Assembly: GCA_031761405.1 (NCBI GenBank)
Contig: JASEVX010000007.1
Span: 55,294,695-55,358,694 of the forward strand
Origin: Serripes groenlandicus
Lineage: Eukaryota; Mollusca; Bivalvia; Cardiida; Cardiidae
Reading direction: 5' to 3'
Length of the DNA: 64,000 bases
Made by a program: the position numbers and the translations under genes. The notes below the pieces were generated by a model. That model was not told where the DNA came from and made no database searches. It saw only the letters and a list, made by a program, of their open reading frames with translations. Shown one piece after another: positions 52,880 through 64,000 of the stretch (positions are counted from its first letter, which is position 1; every line of letters starts with the position of its first letter).

Positions 52880-53850
52880 TTAAACTTCACAAAAGACAGA
52901 CAGAAAGTTAAATATTTAAATATTTACTCCATATCTTGGAGCGTCTTAACTTGATGACGATTGAAGTATTTTTTTTTCCAAACGGATTGACATTATATGC
53001 ATCACAGTCATTGATTAAATGAGATTTTACAAAAGACAGCCATAAAGCGAAATATTGAAATATTTAATCCATATCTTGGAGCGTCTTAAATTGATGACGA
53101 TTGAAGTTATTTGTAAAGGGGTTGACATTCTATGTATCCAAGTCATTGATTAGATTATATTTAACAAAAGACAGTCAGAAAGTGAAATATTGAAATATTT
53201 ACTCCATTATCTTGGAGCATCTTGAATTGATGACGATTGAAGTTATTTGCAAACGGGTTTGTATTCTATGCATCCAAGTCATTCATTGGATTATATTTCA
53301 CAAAAGACAGCCGCAAAATGAAATATTTAAATATTTATTTCATTTCTTGGAGCATCTTAAGTTGATGACGATTGGAGTAAATTTCAAACGGGTTGACATT
53401 CTATGCAAATTATTTTCAAGCGGGTTGACATTCTATGCATCCAAGTCATTGATTGGATTAGATTTTACAAAAGACAGCCGCAAAATGAAATATTGAAATA
53501 TTTCTTTCATTTCTTGGAGCATCTTAAATTGATGACGAATCGAGTAAATTTCAAACGGGTCAACATTCTATGTATGCATCCAAGTCATTAATTGGATGAG
53601 ATTTCACAAAAGAATGACAGAAAGTGAAATATTTGAATTATTTACACCATATCTTGACGCATCTTTGATTGATGACGTTTGGAGTAATCTTTTCAAACGC
53701 GGTGACTTTCTATGCATCAAAGTCATTGATTGGATACAAAAGTACGTAAGGTGAACTATTGAATTATTTACTCCATGTCTTAATTGGATGACGATCGGAT
53801 TAATTTTCAAACGTGGTGACATTTTCTATGAATCAAAGTCGTTGATCGAA
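52880..53850. repeat. About 137-bp tandem array, 7 units
   Basis: CTTGGAGCGTCTTAAATTGA recurs near 52937, 53076, 53212, 53347, 53514 and, decayed, 53654 and 53780. Each unit also has TCAAACGGGTTGACATTCTA, CATCCAAGTCATTGATTGGA and ACAAAAGACAGCC. One unit has an extra 30-bp duplication near 53400. No interspersed spacers. Confidence 0.9.
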
Positions 53851-53921
53851 TTATGACGCACTGTTCCTAAACTCGGTGACCTACTTACGATCATCCAAAA
53901 CACAAGATATTATGATTTGTG

Positions 53922-54153
53922 TTAACCCTTTGCCCGCATTAAACAAGTCTCCGGCAGACGACTTTAAATTTATTTGGGCATAAGTATGCGAATTCTCAAT
54001 AATTCAAAGAATAGTTGCTGAATATAGTTGAACACATTGCGGCAAAAGAAGAAATTGCTGATCATGAGCAATTTCTCCTTTCGCTATAGTGTATGCAAAG
54101 AGTCGTGCAGCAGAATATACGTAATAATGCGTCTGTATTTCAGAAGAGGTTAA
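53922..54153 (-). mobile_element. MITE family A, old subfamily, full length
   Basis: TTAA both sides. CCCTTTGCCCGCATTAAACA, GAACACATTGCGGCAAAAGA, tip GCTGATCATGAGC, CTTTCGCTATAGTG, GTCTGTATTTCAGAAGAGG. Confidence 0.85.
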
Positions 54154-54949
54154 TGAACGTGAGCTAGATCATCAACGTGACCCGTGTTACTTAATAGAAA
54201 AAGCACATGGAGATGACGACCGTCAGATAGACCGATTGACATTCATTGCGAGATGTCACGCGAACCCACCGCAAAACATCTCACGGTACCCGGGAATCTT
54301 TTAATATATTCCGACATGTGCACTCGCTGCATTGATAGGTCTTTAAGCAACACGCATTACTAGTGTCCTCATGTCATAACGAAACGAGATAGACTGTACG
54401 AAATCAACCATTGTTCTGTGTTGGCGTATAAAGTCGCACAGCAACTTGTATTCGTACAGAAGATACTTTGCAGGAATCTCTAACGCATCAACAATGTGCA
54501 AACGGTGCTTTGATACGTATATAAGCAAAACACGCTAATAGTATCCCTATGCATAAGGAAATGATAAGTAAAAGCAAGTTGATATTGTCTGACCATGTAC
54601 ATTATTCACCGAGCTTCACGTAAAACAATCTTTATTCGAGAGGACCTTAAATAAGCTATGAGTTTTACATTTTATATTTCTTGATGATTTTTATTAGGTT
54701 AAATATATGAGAAATAAATATGTGATAAATATTGTGCAGAATCATGATTGTGTATTGGCGTACAAAGTCGCCTCTAAGCTTAAAGAACATATTTTGCAAT
54801 ACGATCCAATGCACCAATTACTATAAACATGGGACTCGTCTTAAGGGAGTTTAAAAACACTTGGCTAATTCATAATTCATCTAAAACTGGTTAATTCCTG
54901 AACATATATCGTCTGACTTAATAACAAAATGAGAAATAACCATTGATTA
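54154..54949. other. Stretch with a faint internal duplication
   Basis: GTGTTGGCGTATAAAGTCGC (54419) and GTGTATTGGCGTACAAAGTC (54750), with similar TTAAGCAACACG / ATAAGCAAAACACG contexts, suggest an old duplication of about 200-330 bp. No gene recognised. Confidence 0.4.
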
Positions 54950-55105
54950 ATTGATTGTTCGGTATTTAACGCCGCTTTCAATAAGTGTACAGTTATATCG
55001 CGGCATTTACTGGGTACGTTACCAGTATTACTAGTCCATGTATCCTGACACCAGCCAGTCAGTCGTTATGCTAACACATTGCAGCCATGAGCGCCAGCTA
55101 AGAGG
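54950..55105 (-). mobile_element. SINE, partial
   Basis: GGTATTTAACGCCGCTTTCA, AGTTATATCGCGGCATTTAC, GTTACCAGTATTACTAGTCC, CCAGTCAGTCGTTATGC. Same body as 10756-10850; head absent. Confidence 0.7.
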
Positions 55106-55210
55106 GCAGCACATTACTACCCTTTTTAAAGTCTTGAGAAACAAACAATTGCAGTGCAGAGTCAAAGACAAGCAGCAGTTCTAGAGAGTTGTCGCTCTAT
55201 ATAGATTGAT

Positions 55211-55435
55211 CTGTTCCTCCATAGAAACACATGTTGACACCTCTGAAGGAGATTACACGTATCTTGAAAAATGATTTTTGGAAAAGGACAAATTTCTCAT
55301 AACGAGCAATTTCTCTTTTTGCTATAGAATTTTCAACTCCAATCATTATTCTTTCATATATTGAAACGTTTCATATGTATACCACGATGTTTTTAAAGCC
55401 ATCTGCTGCAGACGTTTTGCATTTGATACAAAGGG
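55211..55435 (+). mobile_element. MITE family A, old subfamily
   Basis: TGTTCCTCCATAGAAACACA, GACACCTCTGAAGGAGATTA, GATTTTTGGAAAAGGACAAA, tip TCTCATAACGAGC, GCCATCTGCTGCAGACG. Termini eroded. Confidence 0.75.
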
Positions 55436-55474
55436 AAACTCACCATGATATAACAACATTATAAACATCCAGTG

Positions 55475-55701
55475 TTAACCCTTTCCCACATGCAACTCAT
55501 TCTGCAGCAGTTGACTTTGAAAGCCTCTTTGTCAAACTAAAATATTGAAAATCTCTATAAATGAAAGTACGATTATTACATAGCGTTGAAAACGTTGTGA
55601 CAAAAGAAGCTATTGCTCAATTGTAGCAATATATCCTTTTTGCCGTAAAATGTTATAAAGTCGTCTTCTGCAAATGCGTCTAAATGGAGGGAGAGGGTTA
55701 A
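55475..55701 (-). mobile_element. MITE family A, old subfamily, full length
   Basis: TTAA both sides. CCCTTTCCCACATGCAACTC to AAATGGAGGGAGAGGG. Core GAAAACGTTGTGACAAAAGA, tip GCTC-AATTG-TAGC. Confidence 0.9.
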
Positions 55702-57072
55702 GTCACCAAAGGTGTGTTTTGTATTATAGAAAAGCAACAACATGATAATTCTTTGGCAAGGATTTCTTCCAACTCATAAACGATACCTCTCCCAAGTCAC
55801 AGCCGTTCACAGCCGTTACGAGAAAGATACGTGCATCTTGCACGCCAAGAAACGCCATTATAAATATGAAATGTTAAATTACCGATCGTGCGTTCTCTTC
55901 TTTCATTGAATTATTCCCCGAACCAGGTTTCCTTCGTGGGGATTAACGCATTACAGGCGAATGAAAACAACTTTCGGGTCGATAATTCAACTCTCGTAAC
56001 AGATGGAGGAGCCTTTGTTCTACAATTGTGACGAGTCGTGAACAAGCGGATCTGTCTGAATTATACTTCTTTGACGTAATTGATATTTGACAACTCATGA
56101 ACAGGCGGTTCTTTGAAAACATCCTGACAAAAATAAACGACAAAATGTTCCTTATGAGTAAGCTTTTCGAGTACAAACAACATCTGTGTCTTGAAATATA
56201 TTTGTGTTATCTAAATATTCACATTTTCTAACCCTTATATCGCTGTATTGCTGCAACTGGTATCCCCTTTGCGGACTTTTGACAAGTGTTTGCAGAGACG
56301 CTGATAATGTAGACCAAGTTAAGACTTCATGACTGATCTAGGCTTACATTATCAACAACTGCGGTTTAATTCGGTCGAGAATAGCATGCACATAAAATGC
56401 TGTTTAATGTCGCGCGTTGCGGAATAAGGCTGATTAAGGGCGGAATAAGACTGATTAAGTGTATGAAGTTAAATTCACAAATATCACTGACGTGGATGCC
56501 CCGCTCCTGTTCCTACCTCGATCTGTCCAAGGTACCGGGCATCACTTTCATTTAATTAAAGGTTATGTTTACTGACTTTACAATATATATTTCGATTTAG
56601 ATGAAGTTGATAGGCTTAAGAATATATTGGGATCTTGTATATTAGATTGGTAAGCTCCCCTGATATTAAACTATCGCATATATAGGTCAAATTACGCTAA
56701 ATACATCCGCTGACTTGCTGATCTACAGTAATATAGTCCCTAAAAAACCCTTTGTTTGCGTAGAAATGAGTGTATACCATCACCAGAATGTATTGAATAT
56801 ATGACATTGAGTTTAAATGCATTGTGAATGTGTATAGGATGCACTGGAAATGATTGATTTGATCACTTTTAGTATTTTGACCTTGTTTGAAAGTGAAATT
56901 AGAGAATGCTAAACACCGGTTTTGTCCGGGCCCGATTTGGTCCAAAATGACGGTTACCATTTGCGCCTGGTGAGTTCTTTCTTGTATAATGAGTGACCCC
57001 ACTTTTTCTTTGGATTGTTTTAAAGCTAGGAGGTAACTCTTTTCAATGATATATGATGTTCTACATGAGACA
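55702..57072. other. About 1.4 kb without recognised features
   Basis: Frames of 77 and 101 codons on the minus strand (55943-56176, 56697-57002) have no recognisable domain. No repeat family or array seen. Confidence 0.45.
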
Positions 57073-57159
57073 CGCTTAGAAAGTGTGACAATTTAGGACT
57101 AGAACTGGTCGATTTACATGGAAACAAAGAAGGACTTTTTTGGGTGTATTGTAACCTAT
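57073..57159 (+). repeat. Dispersed repeat G, copy 2
   Basis: CGCTTAGAAAGTGTGACAA, TTACATGGAAACAAAGAAGG, GGTGTATTGTAACCTATA. Matches the first 92 bases of the window. Function unknown. Confidence 0.7.
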
Positions 57160-57869
57160 AGGGATCAGTACAGGCTTATAAAGACGGGCAGAATTATACC
57201 GGTGAGATTTTACGAGACTTAAGTCGAGACTTTCCATACCCTGTGGGAAAAAACCCCAAGCGAATTTCCATTTAAAGAGCTTATGAAACACGAAAACTGA
57301 GCAGGTTTAATCCAATCATAAGTTTTTCTAAACTTATCAAATTTACCTTAAACTTGCAACGAAAAATCTAAATGATCTGCAAAGTTTGACATTTTAGACA
57401 GTTTGAAATAACACCAAACGTTAACCGTTACGTTAAATTTGATTGGTGACGTACGTCCAATTAAAATGAAGGACATAAAAGCTTCCCGTTGTCATATATG
57501 TATGTGCAACGACGAACCGTTTTCACTTGTATAATGAGAAATTGTATTTCGCCTTTGTAACGACAAGATTGAATTACAGAGTAATGTCGCGCATAGCAAA
57601 TTCGCTGGAAGATATTAACATAATATGCTGATAAAAATGTAACGGAATTGTATATCACTTTATGTAACGGTCATATTCCGAAGTCGTTTGATTCACTTGT
57701 ATTTTCTGGTGCATTTTTGTCTCTACAGTTGTAATTTAACAATATGAACACATTTTGTACTAAATTGTCAACAAAAGTTTTTAATTCTTTGATCGCCTGC
57801 AGAATGCTTAGAAACAATGTTGACAAGCGATTTTTTTTTGCACAAGGATAGCTCCCTTATTAAGCAATT
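57160..57869. other. Stretch without recognised features
   Basis: About 0.7 kb AT-rich sequence, no family member seen. Confidence 0.45.
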
Positions 57870-58016
57870 AGACCCTATATTATGGCGCTCAAAATAATTA
57901 ACTCACAGACTATACTAGTATTTTATTGCTGAAAATAACCATTATCTCCGTTTCTTAAGAGAGATTCGCTGTGTGAAAGAAAACAACGCCAGAAGTCGCT
58001 CCTCGAAAGACACATC

Positions 58017-58028
58017 TCTGTCTCTCTC

Positions 58029-58125
<97 letters not shown>

Positions 58126-58212
58126 CTCTCTGTGTCTCTGTGTCTCTGTCTCTGTCTCTCTGTCTCTCTGTCTCTCTGTCTCTGTCTCTGTATCTCTCTG
58201 TCTGTCTGTCTC

Positions 58213-58244
<32 letters not shown>

Positions 58245-58260
58245 GCTCTCTCTCTCTCTC

Positions 58261-58333
<73 letters not shown>

Positions 58334-58360
58334 CTCTCTCTCTCTCTCTTTCTCTCTGTA
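58017..58360. repeat. (TC)n microsatellite, interrupted
   Basis: TC tract with TG, CC and TA interruptions. Accounts for the 136- and 165-codon frames on both strands. At 58367-58381 the right flank is GTACCAACAACATAG, the inverse of the flank of the 5.9-kb TC tract. Confidence 0.95.
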
Positions 58361-58672
58361 ATAGCATAGTACCAACAACATAGAGTGATTAAAGGCGTGA
58401 TTGAAATTATTTAACTGCAAGTCACTGACGATAAATTACATGTAGCGACATGTAGTAGATCTATCTCTAGTTATCATTGGTTTATAGTCTCTCTGACCGA
58501 ACATGTCTAGATAATATTTTTGAGAAAAAAAATAATAATATGAAATGAATACACATAATTTGTATGTTGGTCTTTTTGTTGATTAACAGAACAATGCCAT
58601 TTGACATACACAATTTCCACTTGGATAATCTTTCCTATTTTCATTTATATATAATAAAGTAAAACGGTTAAT

Positions 58673-58919
58673 CGAGGGCTTGGCGTGAAACGGTTGTAAC
58701 TTAAAACCTATTTTGAAAACCCTGGTTTAGGGGCAATTTTGACCCCTTTGTAAACAATGCAAATTTAGGTGTCATTGCTCAGAATGAGCAATGACACCTA
58801 ACTTTTTAATGTTTACCAAGACAAAGTATTTTAACGCTTATAAAGACTTTATGGCGAGGTGATTAACCTTGGTCCATAAATACCAATTTTAGTAACAACC
58901 GTTTCACGCCAAGCCCTCG
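58673..58919 (+). mobile_element. TIR element family C, full length (C4)
   Basis: 247 bp. CGAGGGCTTGGCGTGAAACG to CACGCCAAGCCCTCG. Flanks TAAT and AAAT agree at three of four bases. Core tip GCTC-AGAAT-GAGC with GTGTCATT/AATGACAC arms, where both arms differ together from the GTGCCATT/AATGGCAC of C3 and C5. Confidence 0.95.
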
Positions 58920-59238
58920 AAATGCTTTCTTCTAGAAATGTGAATTTCAATTGCTATTGCAATTCTCGTGCAAAGACAAACCTAACGTATTAAGGTAGAA
59001 CGTTCCTAATGTTCTCGGCAATTTCCGTTGTAGGTCGTTATTCATTAACGGAATATATTTGCTCGGCAAATTCCGTCCTTGGCTCTCTATATCGATATCT
59101 GAAAACCTCATACGGAAACCGCCGAGACTACCAGGGATGATCTTCCGTAAGCAAAACGGAGTCTTGTTGCAAATGCGGTGAACAGAAAGGAGTCTGTGCC
59201 GTCGAAGCTTTCACTGTTAACCGACTGTATCCACATAA

Positions 59239-59437
59239 ACCCTTTCACTGTCGAAGTTCACAAAGTCATTTGATCCAAGTTGAAATTTGGACCACTCTAT
59301 TTTTTGTCCAACAGGAAATTTGGTTTAAGTGTCAAACAATGCATATTTCAGGAGAGGCGGCTCGTTGCGAGCTACCTCACCTGCATATGCATTGTTTGCA
59401 AAGGACTTTAACTGCCTTTGGCGGCGAAAACTGTAAG
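59239..59437 (-). mobile_element. Divergent family B relative (B9)
   Basis: CCCTTTCACTGTCGAAGTTC at the left, CTTTGGCGGCGAAAACTG at the right. Palindrome CAAACAATGCATATTTCAGG, tip GGCTCGTTGCGAGC, TGCATATGCATTGTTTGC. The core is well preserved while the termini differ from family B. Confidence 0.75.
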
Positions 59438-59754
59438 TGTTACCTCCTCCAAAAGAATATCACAAAACATCAACTACTTTTTTCGCATGTGCTCTTTTTT
59501 AATTCTTAAATAGAAATGCAACGAGACGCCATTTTGTTTATTACAACTCAAATAAAATAACCAGTATATGCTTATAGAGTATAATAGATAAAATAGTGCA
59601 CAGGATTTTTAAGTCATTGTAGAAATTCGTGATAATATGTGCATATATGTATATAGAGATAAATATACATTCAAATATCTTCTTTTGTATAGGATGACTT
59701 ATCTGAACTGTCACATGTGCTTATTTTTAACATTCAGGTCGCTAGACTATTTAA

Positions 59755-59971
59755 TTAACTCTTTCAGCGCCAAAGGCAATATTGAGTTTTTTTTACAAAC
59801 AATGCAGATTCAGGTGAGTCAGCTCGTGACGAGCTGTCTCACCTGAAATCAGCATTGTTTGCCTTTTAGTTACCAATATATTCCAAATTGTTATTTCATG
59901 AGGAATGGAGACGCCCGATTTTTAACACATGGAAGAGTCTACTTTAAACAATTCGGCGCTGAAAGAGTTAA
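59755..59971 (+). mobile_element. MITE family B, full length (B8)
   Basis: TTAA both sides. CTCTTTCAGCGCCAAAGGCA to TTCGGCGCTGAAAGAG. Core CAAACAATGCAGATTCAGGT, tip GCTCGTGACGAGC, ATCAGCATTGTTTGCC. The cleanest B copy for defining the family. Confidence 0.96.
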
Positions 59972-60053
59972 AGGTGTGCCGCAGGTAACCCCGTCGTCGT
60001 TAAGAACGATTCAAATTCGATTAGACGCTTGTAAATTCTTCCTGGTGACATGA

Positions 60054-60282
60054 TTAACCTTTTTCCCTCATATAGACGCTTTATGACGTCTCTGCAGCAG
60101 ACGTTTTTTTTTTGAAAACATAGTGACTAAAGAAGAAATTGCTCAAAACGAGCAAATTCTTGCAACAATGTTTTCCACTTTTAGTCATAGGTTATCCATT
60201 CAATTATAGAGATTTTCTATTTTTTGACAAAATATGTTCAATGTCGTCTGCTGCAGAATTGTTATATGAGGGAAAGGGTTGA
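60054..60282 (+). mobile_element. MITE family A, near full length
   Basis: TTAA left, TTGA right. CCTTTTTCCCTCATATAGAC to ATATGAGGGAAAGGG. Tip GCTC-AAAAC-GAGC; the right arm has lost CTCCTTTTGCC (AAATTCTTGCAACAATG). Confidence 0.93.
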
Positions 60283-62229
60283 ATTACAGAGACTTCTATG
60301 ATACTTCAACAAACAAATTACAGGGAAATACTCTATTCAGACTGCGCGTAGACGTAGACTGATCGCAGTTTTAGTTTGCCGCAAAACCGCGAATATTGGA
60401 TCTCCTGTGACGTGATAATTCAAATATTCAACGGTGTATTGATTTGTATATGTTGTTTCAAAACGATAAATCAAACAGAACAAACACATACAATAGCATG
60501 TTCTATCATTGCCAAACCTAAACAATAGGTCTTTGAAATGCAAGGCATTGAAGCAATGCATGTACATTTAACTGAAAAGATGATGAAGACTGTAAGTTCA
60601 AGTTGCTGCTTCAGTTCCGTACCTTGTACGAACATTATAGCTTATCGACCGTAGAGGAATATATGTTGAGTGTTACCCTCTGATCTAATACATGTGACAG
60701 TTCAAACAAATGATACAATATGCATATCAGAAGATATAGAGAAAAAGGTACATTGCTATAGTTGAAAAGAGAAAGAAAAAAGTAATACGAAATACCTTTA
60801 GCTTCAGTTTTCACAAATCAGGATACACGGAAAACTCCATATCAAGTCAATAAAACAAACTAATAAAAAAGGAAAAGTTGATACACATGCACTCTGGTGA
60901 GCAATTTATCGTAAAAACTCCTTGCAAAATTCTTTGCAAAACGACGTAGCAAAATTCCTTGCAAAACATGCATATCTGTAATGCTTCGTATGTTATATCC
61001 GTTACAGCAAGTTCACACCCTGATGCCTTCCAACGTCGGGTTTCCGTCCTTGTTTCTTACTTGGCGCGTTTAATATTTCACTAACACACAGGGAAAACGC
61101 GACCTTTTGGGAATGTGCACCCAAACAAAGACATAGATCAGCCTGTGCCTCAACATAATTCGAAAAAGGGTCTATCTCGACTAAGTGCTTACTGTCATTA
61201 CCCCCTGATTCAATGCTAACACTATGGTTTCATAAGACCAGTTTCCACTGGCATGGCAACACTGTATTCGAGATAGGTGTCTAGCGATTTGGGTTCATAT
61301 TGCTTCTCCGATTTACCATCATTAAACGTTACAATTGTGTATAACTATTGGGGATACACTTCTAGTTCTTGATCAAAAGATTCTTTTTTAAAAGTCCTTA
61401 AACGATCTAAGCGAACAGTGAAGACTTTGAGGAGACTGCCTATAAACAGACTCACTTGAGAATTAACTGTACGCAATAGGGATGCAATAGGAACCCAGAT
61501 GGCTAGACGGTGTCATCAAAACTAATGGTAAAATGAAGGACCAAGTATGTACAATTGCAGACCTTCATAGTTTTCTCGTGGTTTAAACATTCCATATTTC
61601 GCACCTAAACATAATACGAAGACTAACTGACGAGCTAAAAACGAAGACCTTCAGTTACTTGTGGCGACACATTGGCGGATCACAATCTTATCTGGGCGCC
61701 ATTTCAGAAGGCCGTTAATCCCGTACATCACTCGTCTCCTGATCACAATGGTACACATCTATACTGTCCTTTTTGCTTTAATTACTCGCCTAATCGTACG
61801 CTATATGCGCTATATGCTGGTTATTTGATTGTGGTAATCGTCCGGTTATTAATTTCATTAAGCGACCAGATATAAAAACAGAAATCTTTGACTATACTTT
61901 TGTTAATGAAAAAATATTTGTACCACAGTTCTTGGGTCTTTTATGAATTCAGTTAACTGATTGATTTCATTATAATGAGCAGTGTGTTCTATTCTTAGAT
62001 ATATAGGCGTTTTTCACTTTGCCAGAAAATCATGCTTTCAATTGTCCAACTGTCTTAATTGTTTTATGATGCTTTTATCGTGTGTGTTTAATTATTATTA
62101 TTATTATTATTATTTTAAATGTGTACTTTATAAAACACATTATAACACAAATAGAAAACATCCTATTTTTACTACAGCTTAATACTGGAAAAACATCAGT
62201 GTTGTTACTGATAGTTCTTGATACTATTT
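60283..62229. other. Nearly 2 kb without supported gene
   Basis: The longest feature-free block. Contains an (ATT)n run at 62089-62114 and a CCTTGCAAAA repeat around 60920-60970. Frames of 60-76 codons carry no recognisable domain. Confidence 0.5.
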
Positions 62230-62476
62230 CGAGGACTTGGCGTAAAACGGTTGTAACTAAAAACCTATTTTGAAAGCCCTGGTTTAGCGGAAATTTTGAC
62301 CCCTTTGTAAACAATGCAAATTTAGGTGCCATTGCTCAGAACGAGCAATGGCACCTAAATTTCCATTGTTTACCAAGAAAATTGATTTAACGCTTATAAA
62401 GACTTTATGGCGAGGTGATTAACCTTGGTAAAAAAAATACCAATTTAAGTTACAACCGTTTCACGCCAAGCCCTCG
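62230..62476 (+). mobile_element. TIR element family C, full length (C5)
   Basis: 247 bp with ATTT on both sides (62226-62229, 62477-62480). CGAGGACTTGGCGTAAAACG to CACGCCAAGCCCTCG. Core GTAAACAATGCAAATTTAGG, tip GCTC-AGAAC-GAGC. Confidence 0.96.
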
Positions 62477-62625
62477 ATTTACATGATTTGAGCTATATGA
62501 GCTCGCTATGGAGAATCAATTAGACCCGGTATAGCGAGACGTGCCTGTTGTATATACAACGTACATGTCATTTCATCGCAGGTGCTGAACGCCAGAAAAT
62601 AAAGAGTAAGTAAGTAAGTTATTCT

Positions 62626-62950
62626 TATAGTAAAAGTTTTAAAACTGTTCAGAAGTTGTAATGAAATATTAGAATCATAATTTAGGGATTAAAAAAGGGT
62701 AGTCATTTCAACTTCACAGTACCATAAACATCTAAATATTGATCGTTTATGCTTCATTTTGAATGGGTCGACATACCCAGTAGGTCTAATTTTGTACATT
62801 TCCATGACTTTCAATTGACAGTTTTTCAACATATACTGCCAAAATAGTTTTGAAATAAGTATTACTTACTTTGTTGTCACTATTAACAATATTTGCAGAA
62901 GTTTCATCTATCAAAAATGTGATCACCATCTGGAGTTTAGCACCTTTAAA
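62626..62950 (+). repeat. Dispersed repeat F, copy 2
   Basis: Related to 39931-40255: AGTTTTAAAACTGTTCAGA, GTCGACATACCCAGTAG, ATTACTTACTTTGTTGTC, ATATTTGCAGAAGTTTCATC, CATCTGGAGTTTAGCACCTT. Preceded by a (TAAG)n stretch at 62607-62620. Confidence 0.8.
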
Positions 62951-64000
62951 AACTGTGAATCATATATTCGACAATGTGTAATTTCATAAAAAAAAAATCA
63001 TAAATTTAGATGAAATTATATGCACGTTGAACGTTATAATAAAACATGAACGTCTTATCACAGAGGTCAACGTCGGGTCGATATTGTGAAGCTATTCTGA
63101 TGCAATTTTTGATTACTTTCAAGGAACTGCTTCACGATTGGTGATCAATATACATACTCTTTCTACAATGCACATGTTTCAAGTCATTTGACATTGGGAT
63201 TAAGTTTAAACATTATGTTGTAAGAAATTAGTTTGGATTACAAAAGCATTGAACATGTTGTATATATACACTGTCTGGTATTGATTATCTCGGTTAGCAC
63301 ACATACATATATATGTAAAGAAAATCAAATTTGTGACATATTTCTGCTAGAGATTAACTTTTCATCGCGAAATAGTTCTTTGAAGAGGTAGGCAGCTTTG
63401 TTTACAGAATATCCGACGTGTGCTCTTGGTTATTACATTAAGGGTTCATTTAAGAAATAGAGAGAGAGAGAGAGAGAGAGAGACAATTGAACGCATGATC
63501 TTTAGAGAAACTATTCTGGTGTACATACATGTTAGCACGTATAGCATTCTAATGTTTACATTATATTGGAAAATACGTTCACGGTGCCTTTGACTCTGTA
63601 TAGGAAAACCCAATTATATATCCTCTGGTCACTCAATACAAGATGGCGATATGAAAAACCACGAGCTGAAGGCGAATGCAAGTGTAACACAAACTCGTTC
63701 CTTACACCACAAAGACATATGTTTACCCCTTTTTGCATGCCGATCATATTCCTTCCGTTGTTGATATTTTCCTCTGTCTCTATTCGGCTTCCGATTAGCA
63801 ACTTTAGTATCATACACAGACACTTTCCAAACTCCAAGCGGTATCACAAAAAAATGTTGTTGAAAAATCCTATTTCAATTATCATCACATGCGCCCTCTA
63901 CCCGTTTTATGAGCATAAAATTTATTGAAATTCTCTGTAATGATTGGGACCGGAATGGCGAGGGTCAGAACTCCTGATATGGCACACATGGAACCGATTA
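62951..64000. other. Terminal stretch, no supported gene
   Basis: A short (AG)n run at 63461-63483. A forward frame of 120 codons at 63566-63928 (Cys-containing, one hydrophobic stretch around residues 57-75) overlaps two antisense frames. With no recognisable domain or splice context, I treat it as chance. Confidence 0.45.

Noticed and set aside
57923..58420. 165-codon Arg/Glu-rich reverse frame and its 136-codon forward counterpart
   Set aside because: Translation of the TC tract. No unique domain at either end.
63566..63928. 120-codon frame near the window end
   Set aside because: Overlaps two antisense frames of similar length, has no domain, and no splice or promoter context is visible.

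Overview
This is eukaryotic, AT-rich, repeat-saturated DNA. I found no exon, protein domain or true RNA gene that I can defend. The best guess for the source is a bivalve mollusc, probably a heterodont clam or mussel. That rests on tRNA-derived SINEs whose 3' part reads like molluscan SINEs, and on a GC-rich palindromic element (family D) that resembles repeats I remember from bivalve genomes. The species call is inference. A run of exactly 200 N at 21301-21500 is an assembly gap.

The window is dominated by short non-autonomous DNA transposons. Family A (about 230 bp; ends CCCTTTCCC...GGGAAAGGG at TTAA) has more than 40 recognisable copies and fits piggyBac-type MITEs. Family B (about 215 bp; ends CTCTTTCAGCGC...) also sits at TTAA and has about ten copies. 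Family C (about 246 bp; ends CGAGGGCTTGG...) has five copies with 4-bp target duplications that are not TTAA. Family D (about 250 bp) has seven copies with GC-rich internal palindromes. Family E (about 183 bp; ends CAGAG...CTCTG) has a large central hairpin. SINEs or tRNA-like SINE heads occur about 25 times. Two further dispersed repeats (F and G) occur twice each.

The most unusual observation is that A, B and C, which have unrelated termini, carry the same kind of centre. It is a roughly 65-bp palindrome that begins AAACAnTG, has a GCTC-NNNNN-GAGC tip and ends CAnTGTTT. The B and C centres look directly homologous. In A, the tip changes from GCTC/GAGC to GCAC/GTGC on both arms together. Several copies are nested or share a TTAA, which gives an insertion order: A into E, B into A (twice), A into A, and C into A.

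Layout: 1-9 kb holds A, B, C, D and E copies, a 38-bp tandem repeat and a long TC/AC microsatellite. 9-14 kb holds 28-bp, 30-bp and about 153-bp tandem arrays. 14-31 kb is a dense A and SINE field around the gap. 31-38 kb holds a 50-bp array with alternating units, C2, and B inside A. 38.6 kb has a near-perfect 91-bp palindrome. 39-50 kb holds SINEs, D, nested A and C, and a probable LINE tail. 51-56 kb holds A copies and a roughly 137-bp array. 56-64 kb is sparser, with a TC tract, C4, C5, B8 and the second F copy. Open frames in the window are explained by tandem repeats, microsatellites, palindromes or chance.
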